Origin: an uncultured Oscillospiraceae bacterium
GTDB taxonomy: Bacteria > Bacillota > Clostridia > Oscillospirales > Oscillospiraceae
Direction of reading: 5' to 3'
NCBI GenBank assembly: GCA_947631845.1
Contig: CANRMY010000008.1
Span: 1 to 62,174 of the forward strand
DNA length: 62,174 bases
The translations under genes and the position numbers were made by a program. The first letter of the stretch is position 1. Every line of letters begins with the position of its first letter. Shown here one piece after another: positions 34,322-42,717 of this stretch. The notes beneath the pieces are model-generated. The model was not told where the DNA came from. It ran no database searches and saw only the letters and a program-made list of their open reading frames with translations.

Positions 34322-34906
34322 ATGATCATGGCATTCCCGTTACAACCGTTTTTCCGGCCGTCAGGGGATAGGGAGTTTATCCTCTCCCTCTATAACGAAT
34401 ACGCCCGGTTGATGTACTTCACCGCCCGCCGGTACACGGCCAAAGCGGATCTGCAAAACGATATCGTCCAGGAAAGCCTGCTCCGTTTGATCAGGAACAC
34501 GTCCACCCTGCGGGGCCTTGATCCCCCGGCGCTCTCCACATACATCGTGACCACCGTGAAAAACGTATCCATCGACACCTTGCGGAAGGAGAAGCGGATC
34601 CGGGAGCACACGGTAGAGCTCGACGACGAGAGCGTGCGGGAGCTGGCCTCCCCGGAGCCCGCCCCGGACGAGCTGATGGCGGCGCTGGAGGACAGAGGGC
34701 GGCTGACGGCGGCGCTGGCGAGCCTCCCGGAGGACGAGCGCCTTCTTCTGGAGCAGAAATACTTTCTGGGCAGCTCCGACCGGGAGCTGGCGCGGTTCTT
34801 CCGGTGCAAGCCCGGGAGCATACGGATGAAGCTCACCAGGGCCCGCCGGCATATGCTGCGCATTTTGAGGGAGGACAGGGGGGACGAAAGCGATGACGAA
34901 GCGTGA
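34322..34906 (+). CDS. Sigma-70 family RNA polymerase sigma factor (ECF-like)
   Basis: 194 aa from the ATG at 34322 (MIMAFPLQPFFRP), placed right after GGAGGAGAG. Region 2 at about 30-95 (DIVQESLLRLIRN, then PALSTYIVTTVKNVSIDTLRKEKR), region 4 at about 130-185 (LASLPEDERLLLEQKYFLGSSDRELARFF...GSIRMKLTRARRHML). The only other domain evident is a short linker. It overlaps the next gene by 14 nt; that product has one membrane helix and is the likely cognate membrane partner. Confidence 0.93.
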   Translation: MIMAFPLQPFFRPSGDREFILSLYNEYARLMYFTARRYTAKADLQNDIVQESLLRLIRNTSTLRGLDPPALSTYIVTTVKNVSIDTLRKEKRIREHTVELDDESVRELASPEPAPDELMAALEDRGRLTAALASLPEDERLLLEQKYFLGSSDRELARFFRCKPGSIRMKLTRARRHMLRILREDRGDESDDEA

Positions 34907-35639
34907 GCGGCTGATGGACCAGTACGAGGACGCCGCGTTTGCCCTTGTGATGGACGAGCTGGCGTCCTGGGAGGGGGAGGAATATCTGAAACTCAACAGG
35001 CGGTTGAAGGACGACCCGGCCGCCGCCGTCCCCGAAAGCGCCAGACGCCGGGCCCAAAGGACCGTCGGCAGGGCCTTCCGAAAGGCGAGGACCGCTTCCG
35101 CCGCCAAACGCTTTTGCGGGGCGGTAAACCGGGCGGCGGTGGTCTTTCTCGTCCTTGCGGTGGTCTTTGCCGCCGCGCTTACCGCGTCCGCCGGTTTTCG
35201 GGCCTCCGCGTACCGGTTTGTCATGAGAGCCTTTGACGACCATTATGAGTACAGCTTTGAAAGCGGCGGGGAGGACGGGGAGGCGAAGCCTTATACCGCC
35301 TTTCACCTCGGCTGGCTGCCGGAGGGGTACCTGTTTTGCCAGGGCGTGCGAGGGCCGGTATCCTACAGCGAGGTCTACCAGAATGTGGATGGAGAAGCCC
35401 TGAGCGTAACCCTTGTTTCGTTAGGCTCCTTCGGCGTCGCCGCCATCGACGCGGAGGGCGCCGTCCTGAGGCGGGAGACCGTGAAGGGGTATGAGGTGAC
35501 GGTATTATTTTATAAGGATTATATCCAGGCCGTCATCCCGCTCCCGGAAAGCCGCCAGATGCTCCATCTTCTCGCCTCCTCGCCGGAGCTCCCGTATGAG
35601 GCGCTGATCAAAATCATTGAAAACATGACGCTGACCTGA
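34893..35639 (+). CDS. DUF4367-type membrane protein, putative anti-sigma factor
   Basis: 248 aa. Cytosolic N-terminal part (1-75), a single membrane helix (AAVVFLVLAVVFAAALTASAG, about 80-101) and an extracytoplasmic DUF4367-like domain with FHLGWLPEGY and ESRQMLHLLAS. Genes of this type routinely follow ECF sigma factors in Bacillota. The role as anti-sigma is inferred from the 14-nt overlap and topology; no zinc-binding anti-sigma motif is visible. Confidence 0.82.
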   Translation: MTKRERLMDQYEDAAFALVMDELASWEGEEYLKLNRRLKDDPAAAVPESARRRAQRTVGRAFRKARTASAAKRFCGAVNRAAVVFLVLAVVFAAALTASAGFRASAYRFVMRAFDDHYEYSFESGGEDGEAKPYTAFHLGWLPEGYLFCQGVRGPVSYSEVYQNVDGEALSVTLVSLGSFGVAAIDAEGAVLRRETVKGYEVTVLFYKDYIQAVIPLPESRQMLHLLASSPELPYEALIKIIENMTLT

Positions 35640-35708
35640 GCCGCGAGAGGTTTGTGTTGCTATTTCCTCCCTTTTGTGCTATCCTTTGAGGAAACGGGGG
35701 GTGAGGCT

Positions 35709-36491
35709 GTGAAAAATTCCATGGACGAGGTGCTGGAGACGGCGGTGGACGCGGGACATATCCTGCTGGAGTCCGGCGCCGAGATCTTCCGGGTGGAGGA
35801 GACCATGCGGCGGATCTGCAGGTATTTCGGCGTGGACGAGAGCCACGAGGAATTTTTCGTGCTGGCAAACGGTCTTTTCGCCACGGGCACCACGGAGAAG
35901 GGCCACTTTGCCAAGGTGAAGCAGAGCCGCGTCACCGGGGCGCGGCTGTCCAAGGTGGTGGCCATCAATCAGATGTCCCGCCAGATCGAGCAGGGGAAAT
36001 ACACCCTGCCCGAGGTGAAGCGGGAGCTGGAGCGGATCCGGAACATCCCCGAACCGCCCAAATGGCTCCAGATCCTCTCCGCCGGCCTGGGCTCTGCGGC
36101 CTTCTGCTGTATGTTCGGCGGCGGACCGGTGGACTGCGCGGCGTCCTTTCTGGCGGGGTTGATCCTGTACACGTTCGTGCTGTACGTCTCCGCGCCCCAC
36201 ATGTCCAAGATCTCCGGGAACCTCCTCGGCGGGGCGCTGGCCACGGTGGTGTGCCTGCTGTGCTATAAAGTGGGCTTTGGCCGGGATCTGGGCCACATGA
36301 TCATCGGCGGCATCATCCCGCTGGTGCCGGGGCTGGCCTTCACCAACGGCATCCGGGACATCGCCGACGGGGACTATATCTCCGGGGCGGTGCGGCTTTT
36401 GGACGCCCTGCTGGTCTTTCTGTGTATCGCCGTGGGGGTGGGCATGGTGTTCACCGTCTACCGCCATATCCTGGGAGGTGTTCCGCTGTGA
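35709..36491 (+). CDS. Threonine/serine exporter, ThrE N-terminal-type subunit
   Basis: 260 aa from the GTG at 35709 (VKNSMDEVLETAVDAGHILL), behind GGGGGGTGAGG; an ATG at 35721 is an alternative, while the extension to 35652 is not supported. Cytosolic N-terminal domain with GAEIFRVEETMRRICRYFGV, then five membrane helices and IIPLVPGLAFTNGIRD, the ThrE (DUF1212) signature. Works with the next gene, which it overlaps by 4 nt (GTGA). Confidence 0.92.
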   Translation: MKNSMDEVLETAVDAGHILLESGAEIFRVEETMRRICRYFGVDESHEEFFVLANGLFATGTTEKGHFAKVKQSRVTGARLSKVVAINQMSRQIEQGKYTLPEVKRELERIRNIPEPPKWLQILSAGLGSAAFCCMFGGGPVDCAASFLAGLILYTFVLYVSAPHMSKISGNLLGGALATVVCLLCYKVGFGRDLGHMIIGGIIPLVPGLAFTNGIRDIADGDYISGAVRLLDALLVFLCIAVGVGMVFTVYRHILGGVPL

Positions 36492-36928
36492 CGCTGTTCA
36501 TCCATTTTCTGGCCGCCGCCGTGGGCACCGTGGCCTTCGCCCTGATCTTCGACGTGCCCCGCCGCTTCTATCCCCTGTGCGCCCTCATCGGCGGGCTGGG
36601 CTTCTTTCTGGCGGAGCTGCTGATGCGTCTGGGCCTGTCCCAGACGGAGGCCACCTTCCTGGCCACCATGGTGGTGACGCTCACCTCCCGTGTCTCCGCC
36701 GTGTGGCAGAAATGCCCCGTCACCGTGTTCCTCATCTCCGGCATCATCCCGCTGGTGCCTGGCGCGGGCGTCTACTGGACGGCCTATTATCTGATCATGA
36801 ACAACACTGCCGAGGCCCTGACGCGGGGCTTCACCGCCGTGCGGGTGGCCGTGGCCATCGTCCTGGGGATCGTTCTGATACTGGAGATCCCCAACCGGGT
36901 CTTTGCCGGGAGGAAAAGGGCAAAATAA
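36488..36928 (+). CDS. Threonine/serine exporter, ThrE C-terminal-type subunit
   Basis: 146 aa from the GTG at 36488 (VTLFIHFLAAAVGTVAFAL), preceded by GGGAGGTG. Four to five membrane helices and the signature SGIIPLVPGAGVYWTAY (DUF3815/ThrE_2). Completes the split exporter with the upstream gene. Confidence 0.91.
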   Translation: MTLFIHFLAAAVGTVAFALIFDVPRRFYPLCALIGGLGFFLAELLMRLGLSQTEATFLATMVVTLTSRVSAVWQKCPVTVFLISGIIPLVPGAGVYWTAYYLIMNNTAEALTRGFTAVRVAVAIVLGIVLILEIPNRVFAGRKRAK

Positions 36929-36943
36929 AAAAGCGGCGAGCGG

Positions 36944-36975
36944 ACGCAGGAGCGGACTGACGTCCGCTCCTGCGT
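36944..36975. terminator. Hairpin between the convergent exporter and murC
   Basis: Perfect 14-bp stem ACGCAGGAGCGGAC / GTCCGCTCCTGCGT with a 4-nt loop. On the minus strand a T6 run follows about 10 nt later, so it may terminate murC; on the plus strand no T run follows. Confidence 0.55.
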
Positions 36976-36991
36976 GTTACAGCCAAGATCC

Positions 36992-38371
36992 TTATTTGTC
37001 AATTAATTTGTCGCACACGGTGTAGATATTCCCCGCGCCCACGGTGAGGACCACGTCCCCCGGATGGGCCTCCCGGCGCAGACAGTCGGTAAGCTCGTCG
37101 AAGGTGGGGCAGAAGACGGCCCCGGGGATGGCGGCGGCCAGGTCGGCGGAGGAGATGCCGATGGTGTTCTTCTCGCGGGCCGCGAAGATCTCGGCCAGAT
37201 ACACCTTGTCGGCCCGGGAGAGCTCGGCGGCGAAGTCGTCAAACAGGGCCTTGGTGCGGGAGTAGGTGTGGGGCTGGAAGGCCAGGATCACCCGCCCGTC
37301 GGTAATGGCGTGGACGGCGTCCAGCAGGGCGTGGAGCTCGCCGGGGTGGTGGGCGTAGTCGTCGTAGAGCCGGGCGCCGTTCACCGTGCCCTTGAATTCG
37401 AAGCGCCGGGCGGCGCCCCGGAAGGCGGCCAGACCCCGGGATACGGCCTCGCCGGGGATGCCCAGCTCGATGGCCGCCGCGGCGGCGGCCAGGGCGTTTT
37501 TCACGTTGTGGACGCCGGGGATGGCCAGGTCGATGTGGCAGTAGGTCTTCATCTTATACACCACGTCGAAATGGCTGACGCCGTTCTCCCACCGGAGATT
37601 TTTCGCCCGGATATCCGCCAGGGGGGAGAAGCCGAAGGTCACCACCCGGCGGCGGATGCCGTCGATGGCGTCCATGGTGTTCTTGTCGTCGATGTTGGCG
37701 ATCACCGCGCCGGAGCCGCTGGGCACCAGCTGGGCAAACTGGCGGAAGGACTTCTTTACGTCCTCCAGGTCCTTGAAATAGTCCAGATGGTCGGCCTCAA
37801 TGTCCAAAATCACCGCCAGGGTGGGGAAAAAGCTGAGGAAGGAGTCGTAATACTCGCAGGACTCCAGAACGATGGTGTCCCCCTTTCCCACCCGGTAGCC
37901 GGAGTGCAGGAGGGCCAGGGTGCCGCCGATCATCACCGTGGGATCCATCCTGGCTGCCATGAGGATATGGGTACACATGGACGTGGTGGTGGTTTTCCCG
38001 TGGGTGCCGGAGATGCACAGGGCGTTTTTGTAGTGGCGCATGAGGCACCCCCAGGCCTCGGCCCGCTCAAAGACGGGGATCCCGTTGTCCCTGGCGTACT
38101 CGATCTCGGGGTTGTCGTCGTGGGCGGCGGCTGTGCGGATGACGAAGGCCGCGCCGGTGACGTTCTCGCTCCTGTGGCCGATGAACACGGTGATGCCCTG
38201 CTCCCGGAGCTGCCGCACCGTCTCGCTCTCGTTGATATCCGATCCCGTCACCGGTACGCCCCTGTCAAAGAGCACCTTGGCCAGAGGCGACATGGAGACG
38301 CCGCCGATGCCGATCAAATGGCACCGGCGCTTCTCAAGAATAAGCTTTTCAAGCTCGGAAATTCTGTCCAT
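36992..38371 (-). CDS. murC: UDP-N-acetylmuramate--L-alanine ligase
   Basis: 459 aa from the ATG at 38371 (MDRISELEKLILEKRRCHL), the standard MurC length; the frame extends to 38476 across the promoter region but without a ribosome site. Domains: N-terminal UDP-binding HLIGIGGVSMSPLA, central ATPase with SGTHGKTTTTSM near residue 121, and C-terminal ligase domain with YDDYAHHPGEL. It adds L-Ala to UDP-MurNAc in the cytosolic stage of peptidoglycan synthesis. Not in a mur cluster here; it is divergent from cca. Confidence 0.96.
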   Translation of the reverse strand: MDRISELEKLILEKRRCHLIGIGGVSMSPLAKVLFDRGVPVTGSDINESETVRQLREQGITVFIGHRSENVTGAAFVIRTAAAHDDNPEIEYARDNGIPVFERAEAWGCLMRHYKNALCISGTHGKTTTTSMCTHILMAARMDPTVMIGGTLALLHSGYRVGKGDTIVLESCEYYDSFLSFFPTLAVILDIEADHLDYFKDLEDVKKSFRQFAQLVPSGSGAVIANIDDKNTMDAIDGIRRRVVTFGFSPLADIRAKNLRWENGVSHFDVVYKMKTYCHIDLAIPGVHNVKNALAAAAAAIELGIPGEAVSRGLAAFRGAARRFEFKGTVNGARLYDDYAHHPGELHALLDAVHAITDGRVILAFQPHTYSRTKALFDDFAAELSRADKVYLAEIFAAREKNTIGISSADLAAAIPGAVFCPTFDELTDCLRREAHPGDVVLTVGAGNIYTVCDKLIDK

Positions 38372-38392
38372 ACTTGCACCTGATAAAAAAGA

Positions 38393-38421
38393 TTGAAATT
38401 GACATACAAGGTAATTATAAT
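38393..38421 (+). promoter_or_regulatory. Promoter of cca
   Basis: TTGAAA (38393-38398), 17-bp spacer, TATAAT (38416-38421). Its -10 overlaps the -10 of the murC promoter on the other strand by four bases. Confidence 0.75.
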
Positions 38422-38442
38422 ACAGTTGAGGGAAGAATACAA
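38414..38442 (-). promoter_or_regulatory. Promoter of murC
   Basis: Minus strand: TTGTAT (38437-38442), 17-bp spacer, TATAAT (38414-38419). Predicted start near 38407, giving a leader of about 36 nt. Shares its -10 region with the cca promoter. Confidence 0.7.
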
Positions 38443-38490
38443 CAGGAATTTCGGATTTCCCATCCATATTTCCCAAAAGGGGGCGGAAAC

Positions 38491-39681
38491 GTGCCGGAAT
38501 ATGTACTGGAGATCCTCCGACGGCTGACGGGCGCGGGCTTTTCCGCCTACGCCGTGGGCGGCTGTGTCCGGGATACGCTGATGGGCCGCCCGCCCCACGA
38601 CTGGGACGTGGCCACGTTGGCCTCCTGCGCCCAGGTGGCGGCGCTTTTTGAAAAAACCGTTCCCACGGGCCTTCCGTACGGCACCGTCACCGTCCTCCTG
38701 CCGGGGGGACAGGCGGAGGTCACCACCTTCCGGCGGGACGGGGCGTACCGGAACGGCCGCAGGCCCGAGAGCGTGGAATTTGTCTCCGACCTCCGGGAGG
38801 ATCTGAGCCGCCGGGACTTTACGGTGAACGCCATGGCTATGGACGCGCGGGGGCGGCTCGTGGATCTCTTCGGGGGCCGGGAGGATCTTGCCCGCGGCGT
38901 CCTCCGCTGTGTGGGGGAGCCGGAGCGGCGGTTTTCCGAGGACGCCCTGCGGATGCTCAGGGCCGTGCGCTTTTCCGCCCAATTGGGCTTCGCCGTCGAC
39001 CCCGCGACCCTGGCCGCCCTGCGCCGTTTGGCGCCTCTGGCGGAGAAGCTGTCGGCGGAGCGGGTGCTGGCGGAGCTTCAGAAGACGCTCCTGTCCCCCA
39101 GGCCCGAAGCGGCGGCGCTGATGATAGAGTATGGCCTTTTGGGGCGGTTTATGACTGAAAACAGCAAAATCGACGCCGGCGTTCTGCCCGGTACCCCGGC
39201 GGAGCTGCGGACGGCGGTCTTTGCCCTGCTGGCGCGCGCCGCCGGCGGCACGGAGGACGCGGCGGAGCTTCTGCGCGCCCTGCGCGCGCCCGCCCGGGAG
39301 GCGAAGCTGGCGGGGGAGGCGTGGACGGTTTATCAGGGACTCGCCGAAGAGCCGGGGGACGGGGAGATCCTTCACGCCCTGGTAGGCCACGATGTCCGGC
39401 CCGTGCTGGCGGCCTGTGCCGCCCACGGCGTCTATCAAAAAGCGGCGGCGCTGGCGGAGGCCCACCGGTACGTCCGCCCCCGGGAGCTGGCCGTCAAGGG
39501 GTCCGATCTGGCCGCCCTGGGCCTGGAGCGGGAGGCCATCGCCCGCGCCCTGCTGGCCCTGGCCCTGGCCGTCACCGACGGGGAGCTCCCCAATACGAAA
39601 CCGGCCCTGACGGAATACGCGGAGCGAGAGCTGTTACTTCCAAAATGCCCCCATTCGACCTTACTCACGGACCATTCGTAA
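38491..39681 (+). CDS. cca: CCA tRNA nucleotidyltransferase / poly(A)-polymerase family
   Basis: 396 aa from the GTG at 38491 (VPEYVLEILRRLTGAGFSAY), preceded by AGGGGGCGGA; an in-frame upstream start lies within the promoter region. Class II nucleotidyltransferase head: AVGGCVRDTLMGRPPHDWDV with the metal-binding DWD, then RRDFTVNAMAMD and GEPERRFSEDALRMLRAVRF. It adds or repairs the tRNA 3' CCA. Both tRNA genes in this window encode CCA, so its main role here may be repair. Confidence 0.95.
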   Translation: MPEYVLEILRRLTGAGFSAYAVGGCVRDTLMGRPPHDWDVATLASCAQVAALFEKTVPTGLPYGTVTVLLPGGQAEVTTFRRDGAYRNGRRPESVEFVSDLREDLSRRDFTVNAMAMDARGRLVDLFGGREDLARGVLRCVGEPERRFSEDALRMLRAVRFSAQLGFAVDPATLAALRRLAPLAEKLSAERVLAELQKTLLSPRPEAAALMIEYGLLGRFMTENSKIDAGVLPGTPAELRTAVFALLARAAGGTEDAAELLRALRAPAREAKLAGEAWTVYQGLAEEPGDGEILHALVGHDVRPVLAACAAHGVYQKAAALAEAHRYVRPRELAVKGSDLAALGLEREAIARALLALALAVTDGELPNTKPALTEYAERELLLPKCPHSTLLTDHS

Positions 39682-39687
39682 ATCACG

Positions 39688-40071
39688 GTGAAAGCAGGCA
39701 ATCAGAATGACAACCATGAGAACGATTTTCGGGAAAGAAAGGCTGACAGCTGTTGGATCGAGGATTTTACCTCGTTTTGTAAAGCGCAGTGGGCGGACTT
39801 TGATTATAAGCTTTCAGACGGCGAGACGTTACGGGAGGTGCAGACAAGAAATATCGCGGCATTAAACCGGCTGTTGAGGGCGTACAGCGGTAAAACGATC
39901 GTTGTCGGAAGCCACGGGACCGCTTTGAGTACGATCATCCATTTTTATGATAAACGATTTGGATATGAGGATTTTGAGAGGATCAAAGGGTTGATGCCGT
40001 GGATCGTGAGATTTACCTTTGAGGACGATATTTGTACGGAGATCCAATCGTATAACTTATTTGAACTTTAA
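39688..40071 (+). pseudogene. 5'-truncated histidine phosphatase (phosphoglycerate mutase-like) remnant
   Basis: 127 codons. From NDFRERKADSCWIEDF on it matches the C-terminal half of small broad-specificity phosphatases, including the second catalytic His in VVGSHGTALSTII. The N-terminal RHG catalytic motif and about 60-70 residues are missing, and the first dozen residues (MKAGNQNDNHE) look like junction sequence. Visibly more AT-rich than its neighbours, suggesting transfer followed by deletion. Confidence 0.75.
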
Positions 40072-40146
40072 GGATAATTCCTGCTTGTCAGCGAAAAGCC
40101 GCTTTCTCATAGTGTCCTGATCAATAAGCCGCCCGCCGGATCGGCG

Positions 40147-40181
40147 CAAAAAACGGAAGTGATGAACACTTCCGTTTTTTG
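40147..40181 (-). terminator. Terminator of thrS
   Basis: Perfect 15-bp stem CAAAAAACGGAAGTG / CACTTCCGTTTTTTG (40147-40161 and 40167-40181), with T6 in the stem on either strand. 16 nt past the thrS stop. Confidence 0.85.
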
Positions 40182-40197
40182 CGTTATTGCCTTATTC

Positions 40198-41955
40198 TCA
40201 GATCAGATTCTCTCTGGAGCGGGTCTTGATCTCCTCCATGAGCTTCGCGGTAAAATCGTCAAAGCTCATAGCGCCCTTGTCGCCGGTGAGGGTGCGGACG
40301 GCCACCAGACCGCTCTCCGCCTCCTTGTCGCCGGCCACCAGCAGGTAGGGGATCTTCTGGCTGCGGGCCTCCACGATCTTCTTGCCCAGCTTCTCGTTCC
40401 GAAGGTCGGCCTCGGCCCGGATTCCCATGGCGTCAAGCTTTGCCACCAGCTCCTTGGCGTAGCTGTCGGTGCGGTCGGTGATGGTGAGGACCCGCACCTG
40501 CACCGGGGCCAGCCAGGTGGGGAACGCGCCGGCGAAATGCTCGGTGATGACGCCGATGAACCGCTCGATGGAGCCCAGAACCACCCGGTGGATCATAACA
40601 GGGCGGTGCTTTTGTCCGTCCTCGCCGGTATACTCCAGCTCGAAGCGCTCGGGCAGCTGGCTGTCCAGCTGGATGGTGCCGCACTGCCAGGTGCGGCCCA
40701 GGGAGTCCGCCAGATGGAAGTCCAGCTTGGGCCCGTAAAAGGCGCCGTCGCCCTCGTTGACGGTGTAGCTCTTGCCCATAGCGGTGATGGCGGCCTTCAG
40801 GATGTCCTGGTTGCGCTCCCACTCGTCCACAGTGCCGATGTGATCCTCCGGCATGGTGGAGAGCTCGATCTCATAGGTGAGGCCGAAGACGGAGTAGACC
40901 TCGTCAAAGAGCCGCACCGTCTCCTGGATCACGTCCTGCATCTGCTCCCTGGTCATAAAAACATGGGCGTCGTCCTGGGTGAAGCAGCGTACACGGAAAA
41001 GTCCGTGGAGAGCGCCGGACAGCTCGTGGCGGTGGACTAAGCCCAACTCGCCCACCCGCAGGGGCAGGTCCCGGTAGGAGTGGGGCTCGGACTTGTAGAC
41101 CAGCATCCCGCCGGGGCAGTTCATGGGCTTGATGGCGTAGTCCTCGTCGTCGATGACGGTGGTGTACATGTTCTGCTTGTAGTGATCCCAGTGGCCGGAC
41201 CGCTCCCAGAGCTTGCGGTTGAGGATGATAGGAGTGGAGATCTCCACATAGCCGTACTTCTTGTGGACCTCCCGCCAATACTCCAAAAGGGTGTTGCGCA
41301 GCACCATGCCCTTGGGCAGGAAGAAGGGGAAGCCGGGGCCCTCGTCCCGGAGCATAAAGAGGCCCAACTCACGGCCAAGCTTGCGGTGGTCGCGCTTTTT
41401 GGCCTCCTCGATGCGGGTCAGGTACGCGTCCAGCTCCTCCTTTTTGGGGTAGGCCACGCCGTAGATGCGCTGGAGCGTCTCGCGGTTGGAGTCGCCCCGC
41501 CAGTAGGCGGCGTTGCAGGCGGTGAGCTTCAGGGCGTTCCCCTTGACCCGGCCGGTGGAGTCCAGGTGCGGGCCGGCGCACAGGTCGGTAAACTCGCCCT
41601 GCTTATAAAAGCTGATGACCGCGTCGGCGGGCAGATCGTTGATCAGCTCCACCTTAAAGGGCTCGTCCGCCATCAGCTTCAGGGCCTCCTCCCGGGGCAG
41701 CTCAAAGCGCTCGATCTTCAGCTTCTCCTTGCAGATCTTGCGCATCTCCGCCTCGATTTTCTCCAGGTGCTCCGGGGTGAAGGCGAAGGGGGCGTAGAGG
41801 TCGTAGTACCAGCCCTCGTCAATGGCGGGGCCGATGGCCAGCTTCACCTCCGGCCACAGGCGCTTCACGGCCTGGGCCATGATGTGGGAGCAGGAGTGCC
41901 AGTAGGTGTGCCGGTATTCGGGATTTTCAAAGGTGTACAGATTTTCTTCGGACAT
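40198..41955 (-). CDS. thrS: Threonyl-tRNA synthetase lacking the N-terminal TGS domain
   Basis: 585 aa, about 55 shorter than the common 640-aa form. It starts directly with the editing domain (HSCSHIMAQAVKRLW, later CAGPHLDSTG) and lacks the TGS domain. The class II core is complete: MKPMNCPGG region, motif 2 FRVRCFTQDDAHVF and motif 3 GSIERFIGVITEHFAG; the anticodon-binding domain is at the C-terminus (VRVLTITDRTDSYAKELV). AAAGGAG precedes the ATG at 41955 and a T-box leader lies upstream. TGS-less ThrS occurs in other Clostridia. Confidence 0.95.
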   Translation of the reverse strand: MSEENLYTFENPEYRHTYWHSCSHIMAQAVKRLWPEVKLAIGPAIDEGWYYDLYAPFAFTPEHLEKIEAEMRKICKEKLKIERFELPREEALKLMADEPFKVELINDLPADAVISFYKQGEFTDLCAGPHLDSTGRVKGNALKLTACNAAYWRGDSNRETLQRIYGVAYPKKEELDAYLTRIEEAKKRDHRKLGRELGLFMLRDEGPGFPFFLPKGMVLRNTLLEYWREVHKKYGYVEISTPIILNRKLWERSGHWDHYKQNMYTTVIDDEDYAIKPMNCPGGMLVYKSEPHSYRDLPLRVGELGLVHRHELSGALHGLFRVRCFTQDDAHVFMTREQMQDVIQETVRLFDEVYSVFGLTYEIELSTMPEDHIGTVDEWERNQDILKAAITAMGKSYTVNEGDGAFYGPKLDFHLADSLGRTWQCGTIQLDSQLPERFELEYTGEDGQKHRPVMIHRVVLGSIERFIGVITEHFAGAFPTWLAPVQVRVLTITDRTDSYAKELVAKLDAMGIRAEADLRNEKLGKKIVEARSQKIPYLLVAGDKEAESGLVAVRTLTGDKGAMSFDDFTAKLMEEIKTRSRENLI

Positions 41956-41993
41956 GTTTTTTCGCTCCTTTCAATAATTGGGGCAAATAAAAA

Positions 41994-42222
41994 TTCACCC
42001 CTGAAGGCTCAGGGGTGAAGTAAAGATACTCCACGGTTCCACCCTGCTTACGGATAGTGTGCCCAAAATCCGTCGCTTTGCGCGGGCTGTAACGGGCCTG
42101 CCCGTCCCGGTCCTCCCGGGCGGCTCGGGAGCGGTCTCCCCGATCCGGCCACAGGGCGCTTCCACCGCGCGCGCCCCTCTCTGGGTGGCTTTTGAACGGT
42201 TCGTTCTCCGTCAACGCTGTTT
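41994..42222 (-). promoter_or_regulatory. T-box riboswitch of thrS
   Basis: The minus-strand leader contains the T-box AGGGTGGAACCGTGG (42031-42045 on the plus strand as its complement) followed by the terminator TTCACCCCTGA / TCAGGGGTGAA (41994-42004 and 42009-42019) with a T5 run. Upstream lies a GC-rich stem I region. Uncharged tRNA-Thr pairing would stabilise the antiterminator. Several ACC triplets could be the specifier; I could not place the specifier loop with certainty. Confidence 0.92.
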
Positions 42223-42228
42223 GAGGTG

Positions 42229-42257
42229 ATTTTATCACCCTTTTTCCCCCGTGTCAA
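42229..42257 (-). promoter_or_regulatory. Promoter of the thrS T-box transcript
   Basis: Minus strand: TTGACA (42252-42257), 17-bp spacer, TAAAAT (42229-42234). Transcription would begin near 42222, just before the T-box stem I. Confidence 0.82.
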
Positions 42258-42319
42258 GCGGCGCTTTCAGAAAACGCACAAATTCCCGCAGCCCCGGGCG
42301 CGGCCGCGAAATTTTACTG

Positions 42320-42348
42320 TTGATATTTTCATCCCCATGGTGTATAAT
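42320..42348 (+). promoter_or_regulatory. Promoter of the SRP RNA gene
   Basis: TTGATA (42320-42325), 17-bp spacer, TATAAT (42343-42348), placing the start at about 42356, the first base of the terminal helix of the SRP RNA. Confidence 0.87.
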
Positions 42349-42356
42349 AACAAATA

Positions 42357-42680
42357 CGCGAAACCGTTACGGCGCGGAGACGAGCCGCGATAGTCGGGGA
42401 GATAGCGGTGCCCTGTGACCCGCGATCCGCTATAGCGGGGATGAATTCCTGCCCCCGGCCGTGTGGTGTATCGTCTGCCCTCAGGAAAGGGTGTTGATGA
42501 GTCGGTCTCACGCAACGCCGGATCGTGAACCATGTCAGGCGGGGAACCGAGCAGCATTAAGCGGGAACCGGCGTGTGCCGCGAGTCCGCCGGCTCTGAGC
42601 CGTTTCCTGACGTACCGGGTATACCACACCGTCAAAGGCAGGTTCGCGGCTCCTCTCTGGGTCGTAACGGAAACGCGGTG
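42357..42680 (+). ncRNA. scr: Signal recognition particle RNA, large bacterial type
   Basis: About 324 nt. The ends pair as CGCGAAACCGTTACG / CGTAACGGAAACGCG (42357-42371 with 42663-42677). The 5' Alu-like domain holds AGTCGGGGAGATAGCGGTGC and CCTGTGACC. The S domain has ATGTCAGGCGG-GGAA-CCGAGCAGC with the conserved GGAA tetraloop, then ATTAAGC, CGTGTGCCGCGAGTC and TCTGAGC. This is the Bacillus/Clostridium-type scRNA with an Alu domain. Followed by a terminator and then dnaX, the conserved neighbourhood in Bacillota. Confidence 0.93.
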
Positions 42681-42692
42681 AAACCTTGATCT

Positions 42693-42717
42693 GAAAAACC
42701 CGGAAAACCGGGTTTTT
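42693..42717 (+). terminator. Terminator of the SRP RNA
   Basis: AAAAACCCGG / CCGGGTTTTT with a 4-nt AAAA loop. An almost identical hairpin recurs at 42922-42946; the two also form the ends of the repeat described separately. Confidence 0.85.
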
